Source: an uncultured Chthoniobacter sp. (GTDB lineage: Bacteria > Verrucomicrobiota > Verrucomicrobiia > Chthoniobacterales > Chthoniobacteraceae). From it: a DNA stretch of 64,000 nt. The translations under genes were made by a program, and so were the position numbers. The stretch's first letter is position 1; each line of letters starts with the position of its first letter. The notes under the pieces are model-generated. The model worked only from the letters and a program-made list of their open reading frames with translations, did not search any database and had not been told where the DNA came from. Below are positions 59,770 to 64,000 of this stretch, one piece after another. The stretch spans positions 1-64,000 of the forward strand of contig CAIQUL010000323.1 of NCBI GenBank assembly GCA_903874975.1, in the 5' to 3' direction.

Positions 59770-60789
59770 ATGACGCGCTCAATCGAAATCGTCGGCGGTG
59801 GCCTTGCCGGGCTGGGCCTGGGCCTCGGGCTGCGGCGCGCCGGCGCGGACGTGACGGTCTTTGAGGCGGGCAGCTACCCGCGGCACCGCGTGTGCGGGGA
59901 GTTCATCAGCGGCCTCGGCGAAACGACGATTGCGCGACTCGGTCTGCAACCGCTGCTCGCCGATGCGCAACGGCTCGATGAGGTGGAATGGTATTTTGGC
60001 GGGCGTCCCACGCGGCGGCAGCGGCTTCCGCGTCCGGCGCTGGCGGTGAGCCGGTATGTTTTGGATGCGCGGATGGCGGAGGCGTTCACCGCCGCCGGCG
60101 GGCGGCTGCGCACGGCGACTCGCGTGGAAATGGGGGAGACGCCCGAGGGGCGGGTCTTCGCCACGGGCCGCCGCCGCGCCAGCCCGGCATGGCTCGGGCT
60201 GAAATTGCATGCTCGCGGCCTGCCGCTGACTCGCGCTCTGGAGTTTCATCTCGGAGACGGTGCCTATGTGGGACTTTGCCCGGTGGAAGAGGGGCGCACC
60301 AATGTCTGCGGGCTTTTCCGTCAGCGGCCGGACCTCGCGGCACCGCGGGAAACGGTGCTCGCCGCCTATCTGCGCGCGGCGGGACTCGGGGCGCTCGCGG
60401 CGCGGCTGGACACGGCGGAGGTTTGCCCCGAATCCCGCTGCGCAGTGGCGGGAGTGGGCTTCGACCGCGGGGCGACGACCGGCGAGCGCATGAGTCTCGG
60501 CGACGCGTTTGCGCTGATTCCGCCATTCACCGGGAACGGTATGGCCATGGCCTTGCAGAGTGCCGAACTGGCGATCGACCCGCTGCTCGCTTGGGCGCGC
60601 GGGGAGTCGCGGTGGGCGGATACGCTGCGGCTGGTGCGCCGTCGGCTCCGGCGGCGCTTCGGGTGTCGCCTGGCCGCGGCGGAACTGCTGCATCCCTTTT
60701 TGCACGAGCCGCCGCGCCAGCGCTGGCTGGCAGCCACGGCCCGCGCGGGAATTCTTCCGCTGCAGCCGCTCTATCACCTTTTGCATTAG
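59770..60789 (+). CDS. NAD(P)/FAD-dependent oxidoreductase (geranylgeranyl-reductase-like)
   Basis: IEIVGGGLAGLGLGLGLRRAGADVTVFEAGSYPRHRVCGEFISG; GDAFALIPPFTGNGMAMALQSAELA. Confidence 0.88.
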   Translation: MTRSIEIVGGGLAGLGLGLGLRRAGADVTVFEAGSYPRHRVCGEFISGLGETTIARLGLQPLLADAQRLDEVEWYFGGRPTRRQRLPRPALAVSRYVLDARMAEAFTAAGGRLRTATRVEMGETPEGRVFATGRRRASPAWLGLKLHARGLPLTRALEFHLGDGAYVGLCPVEEGRTNVCGLFRQRPDLAAPRETVLAAYLRAAGLGALAARLDTAEVCPESRCAVAGVGFDRGATTGERMSLGDAFALIPPFTGNGMAMALQSAELAIDPLLAWARGESRWADTLRLVRRRLRRRFGCRLAAAELLHPFLHEPPRQRWLAATARAGILPLQPLYHLLH

Positions 60790-60791
60790 CC

Positions 60792-61841
60792 ATGACGATG
60801 TTCCTCCAGGCCCTCGCGACGGCGCTGCCGCCGGACGTTTTCACCCAGGCGGAATGTTGGGAGATCGTCCGAAACTCGCCTGTGCTCCAGCGGCTCAGCC
60901 GCCGCACCCAGCTCATCCTGCGGGCGATTTTGAAAGGCGACAGCGGGGTGCGCACGCGGCGGTTCGCGGTGCCGGAGATCGAGGGCGTATTTGATCTCAC
61001 GGCGGACCAACTCAACGCCGCCTTCCGGACCGCGGCTCCGCGGCTCGCGGGGCGGGCACTATCCTCCGCGCTGGCGCAGGCCGGGATCTCGGTGGATGAA
61101 ATCGACGCGCTGCTCGTCTGCACGTGTACGGGCTATCTCTGTCCTGGCGTGAGCAGCTATGTCGCCGAGCAACTCGGTCTGCGCACCGATGTGTTTTTGC
61201 AGGATCTCGTGGGTCTGGGATGCGGCGCGGCCATTCCGACCCTGCGCGCCGCGCAGGCCGTGCTGGCGGCAAACCCCGAGGCGGTGGTCGCCTGCATCGC
61301 GGTGGAGATTTGTTCGGCGGCCTTCTACCTCGACGACGATCCCGGCGTGATCATCAGCGCGTGCCTCTTCAGCGATGGCGCGGCGGCGACCATCTGGCGG
61401 GGCACGCCGGGCCCCGGCGGCTGGGGCTGCCACAGCTTCGACACGCTGCACCTCCCGGCCGACCGCGACCGGCTGCGCTTTGAGCAGCGCGATGGCAAAC
61501 TCCGCAACCTCCTCGACCCAGCCGTGCCGCAACTCGCCGCAGCCGCGGTTTCCCGGCTGCTCGCGGGCGCTCGGACGAAAGCCGCCCGCCCCATTCAGCA
61601 GATCATCGCGCATCCGGGGGGACGGGACGTAATCAATGCCCTCGAGGCCGCGTTGCCCGAGTATCCGCTCGGGGCGAGTCGGCGGATTCTGCGCGAATTC
61701 GGCAACATGAGCAGCCCGTCGGTGCTCTTCGCACTGGCGGAGGCCCTTGCGAATGGCCAGCCCGATGCGTCGGGCGACTGGTGGCTGGTGAGCTTCGGTG
61801 CCGGTTTCAGCGCGCACGCCTGCCGCTTCGGCGTCGCTTAG
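60792..61841 (+). CDS. Type III polyketide synthase (chalcone/stilbene synthase family)
   Basis: Cys LVGLGCGAAIPTLRAAQAV, His IAHPGGRDVINALE, Asn GNMSSPSVLFAL; starts 2 bp after the oxidoreductase. Confidence 0.92.
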   Translation: MTMFLQALATALPPDVFTQAECWEIVRNSPVLQRLSRRTQLILRAILKGDSGVRTRRFAVPEIEGVFDLTADQLNAAFRTAAPRLAGRALSSALAQAGISVDEIDALLVCTCTGYLCPGVSSYVAEQLGLRTDVFLQDLVGLGCGAAIPTLRAAQAVLAANPEAVVACIAVEICSAAFYLDDDPGVIISACLFSDGAAATIWRGTPGPGGWGCHSFDTLHLPADRDRLRFEQRDGKLRNLLDPAVPQLAAAAVSRLLAGARTKAARPIQQIIAHPGGRDVINALEAALPEYPLGASRRILREFGNMSSPSVLFALAEALANGQPDASGDWWLVSFGAGFSAHACRFGVA

Positions 61842-62233
61842 CGCATCGTCCCAACAGGAATCGGCGCGCGTGATTGGTGCAGGGTGACCAGTCTTCTGGC
61901 GTCACGTCACGACCGACAAACCACAACTTCGCTTTCGGATACATCCACCCGAACGGGCAGTGGCGATGAGTCAATGAAGCACGCGGCAAAACCGTCGGCG
62001 CGCGAGACGAATCAAAACATCAACTCCCAAGCACCGACGGTGAAACAAACCACCCTCACTCCCGCCTCGGTCGTTGCCCTCTCCATGTGGGCGCGGGCCG
62101 ATATCTGCTCGGCGGCGGAGGCATTGGGGTTGCCCGCATCATCTTCATCGCCGCGAAAATGCGGGGCCAGTGAAGGTCGTGTACGCTGGAGGGATTGGTT
62201 CCCGAGGGTCCGCGGAATGGAGGCACCTCCGTA

Positions 62234-62959
62234 ATGGTGATGGCGGGGGCCGCAACGCAGACTTCGCCCGTGAGTGACGGAACCAAGCCATCGGTGCGCA
62301 TCGTTCGCCCTGGATATGCCGCGCTGGACCACGTGCTCGTCGCGGAGGATCACCGGCCGACCCGCGAGGCTCTGCGCACTTTGCTGGAGCTGAAAGGCTT
62401 TCAGGTAACGGCGGTGGGCGACGGCAGCGACGCGATCGAGGGTCTGTCTGATCCAGACGGTCCCTCGATCGGGATCATCGACTGGATGATGCCGGGTGCC
62501 AGCGGCGTGGAGGTCTGTCGTGCGGTGCGCGCGGCGGTGCCGGCGCGCTACGTTTATCTCATCATGGTCACGGCGCGCGACCGGGAGGAGGATGTCGCCG
62601 AGGCGCTCGCGGTCGGGGCGGATGATTTCATCCGCAAGCCGTGCGGGCCCACGGAACTGATCGCGCGGGTCCGCTGCGGGCGGCGGACCATCGAACTCAA
62701 GCAAAGCCTCGCCGGGCGGGTGGCCGAACTCGAAGGATTGGTGGAGCGCATCCGCCAGCTCAAGCGGCTGCTGCCGATCTGCATGTATTGCAAAAAGGTC
62801 CGCAACGACTCCGATTACTGGCAGGAGATCGAAGCCTACCTGCACCAGGAAACCGGCACCGATTTTTCCCACGGCATCTGTCCGGACTGCATGCCAAATG
62901 CACTGCGCGGCCTGGACGAGCCAGCCCTCCCGGTGCGGCCCCCGGTCGAACCAAGCTGA
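62234..62959 (+). CDS. Response regulator with C-terminal Cys-pair (zinc-ribbon-like) domain
   Basis: VLVAEDHRPTREALRTLL..GIIDWMMPGASGVEV..FIRKPCGPTEL; C-term LLPICMYCKKVRNDSDYWQEIEAYLHQETGTDFSHGICPDCMP; start uncertain. Confidence 0.85.
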   Translation: MVMAGAATQTSPVSDGTKPSVRIVRPGYAALDHVLVAEDHRPTREALRTLLELKGFQVTAVGDGSDAIEGLSDPDGPSIGIIDWMMPGASGVEVCRAVRAAVPARYVYLIMVTARDREEDVAEALAVGADDFIRKPCGPTELIARVRCGRRTIELKQSLAGRVAELEGLVERIRQLKRLLPICMYCKKVRNDSDYWQEIEAYLHQETGTDFSHGICPDCMPNALRGLDEPALPVRPPVEPS

Positions 62960-63025
62960 CCTACTCCTAAGACGACGAAAGTAAACCTGGACGCCAGCCA
63001 GTCCCCCGACCGGTCGAAAGCTCCA

Positions 63026-63610
63026 GTGCGCACCGCCAGCAGCGAACGCCATCAGGCGGAAGAGGTGCTGCTCAAGGCGGGGGGCCTGCAGAGCGCGATT
63101 TTCAACAGCGCCAACTTCTCGAGCATCGCCACCGACGCGAAGGGCGTCTTTCAGATCTTCAACGGCGGAGCCGAGCGGATGCTGGGCTACACGGCCGGAG
63201 AGGTGATGAACAAGATCACGCCCGCCGACATTTCCGATCCGTAGGAATTGATCGCGCGCGCCGCCACGCTCAGCGTCGAGCTGGCGACGACGATTACGCC
63301 GGGCTTTGAGGCGCTGGTTTTCAAAGCCACGCGCGGCATCGAGGACATCTACGAGCTGACCTACATCCGCAAGGGATGGGAGCCGCTTCCCGGCCATCGT
63401 GTCCGTGACGGCGCTGCGCGATGCGCCGGGCGGGATCATCGGCTATCTGCACATCGGCACCGATCACACCGCGCGCCGCATGCTGGAGGAATCGCTGGCC
63501 GCACGGCCCGCCGAACTTCCGCCACCCGCTGCACCCGCCGCGCCGCCGACTTCGACGAATACCTGGTCAAGCCCGTGGATCTCGATCTCCTGCGCACCTG
63601 GCTGCGGAGC
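63026..63610 (+). pseudogene. Decayed PAS sensor/receiver (hybrid kinase remnant)
   Basis: PAS start ..GGAERMLGYTAGEVMNKITPADISDP* then ELIARAATL..IYELTYIRK (frameshift) RFPAIVSVTALRDAPGGIIGYLHIGTDHTARRMLEESL then, in another frame, DFDEYLVKPVDLDLLRTWL. Confidence 0.8.
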
Positions 63611-64000
63611 CGCGGGTGCGGTCGGATGGCTCCGGCACATTCCACGCCGGAGTGGCCGGGGAGGTGGATGGCCAGGCGCAGGTCCCCTCTCGCCGCGGTG
63701 GATGCTTCCCGAGAGCGCCAAAACCTACTTCACCTTGGAGCGCTCCTTCCGCAGGCCGAGCGCGAGGGCCTGCTGAATGAATTTGCCGCGGCCGAATTTT
63801 TTGTAAGCGGCACGAAGGACGGCATCAATTTTCCGGCACTTCGCGGTCTCCGTGCCCGCGGGCCTGGCAGCGGGATCGAATCCATCCTGACGCCGGTCAT
63901 CCCTGGCGACGAATTGCGGTGTGTTTTCCATCTCCCTGCAATCGGCGCGCAGCGAGAGGCTGGTCGTAATCCTTTTTGACTGGGCAAAGCACTCCGGGAG

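Noticed and set aside
63725-63931. 68 aa minus-strand ORF at the window end (..LRAAYKKFGRGKFIQQALALGLRKERSKVK)
   Set aside because: C-terminus looks plausible, but the start and family are unclear and it lies near the window edge; not enough support.

Overview
This is a 64 kb, high-GC bacterial chromosomal window. Gene content suggests the Verrucomicrobia/PVC group, but that is inference only. Most of it is ordinary: a tripartite MacAB/TolC-like exporter, gltB/gltD, transaldolase, a P-type metal ATPase, gcvT/gcvH, argS, an ExbB/ExbD/TPR set, infA, two PilT ATPases, an SRP RNA gene, and a run of two-component genes. Points worth a second look: (1) a LuxE-like/LuxC-like fatty-acid reductase pair with no luciferase, its two genes separated by a ~156 bp imperfect palindrome; (2) a toxin-antitoxin cassette bounded by 22 bp direct repeats and abutting a duplicated 59-codon tail of gltD, with a second TA module (hicBA) between gltB and gltD; (3) a small two-gene FAD-oxidoreductase/type III PKS locus; (4) a receiver protein with Asn at the usual phospho-Asp position, translationally coupled to an uncharacterised protein; (5) several dispersed hairpin or repeat families, including inverted pairs of heptamer arrays placed just upstream of argS and a pilT gene; (6) a frameshifted RelE-like toxin and a decayed PAS/receiver kinase. 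No CRISPR array, tRNA, rRNA, transposase or integrase was recognised. All family calls come from reading the translations by eye; no database search was run.
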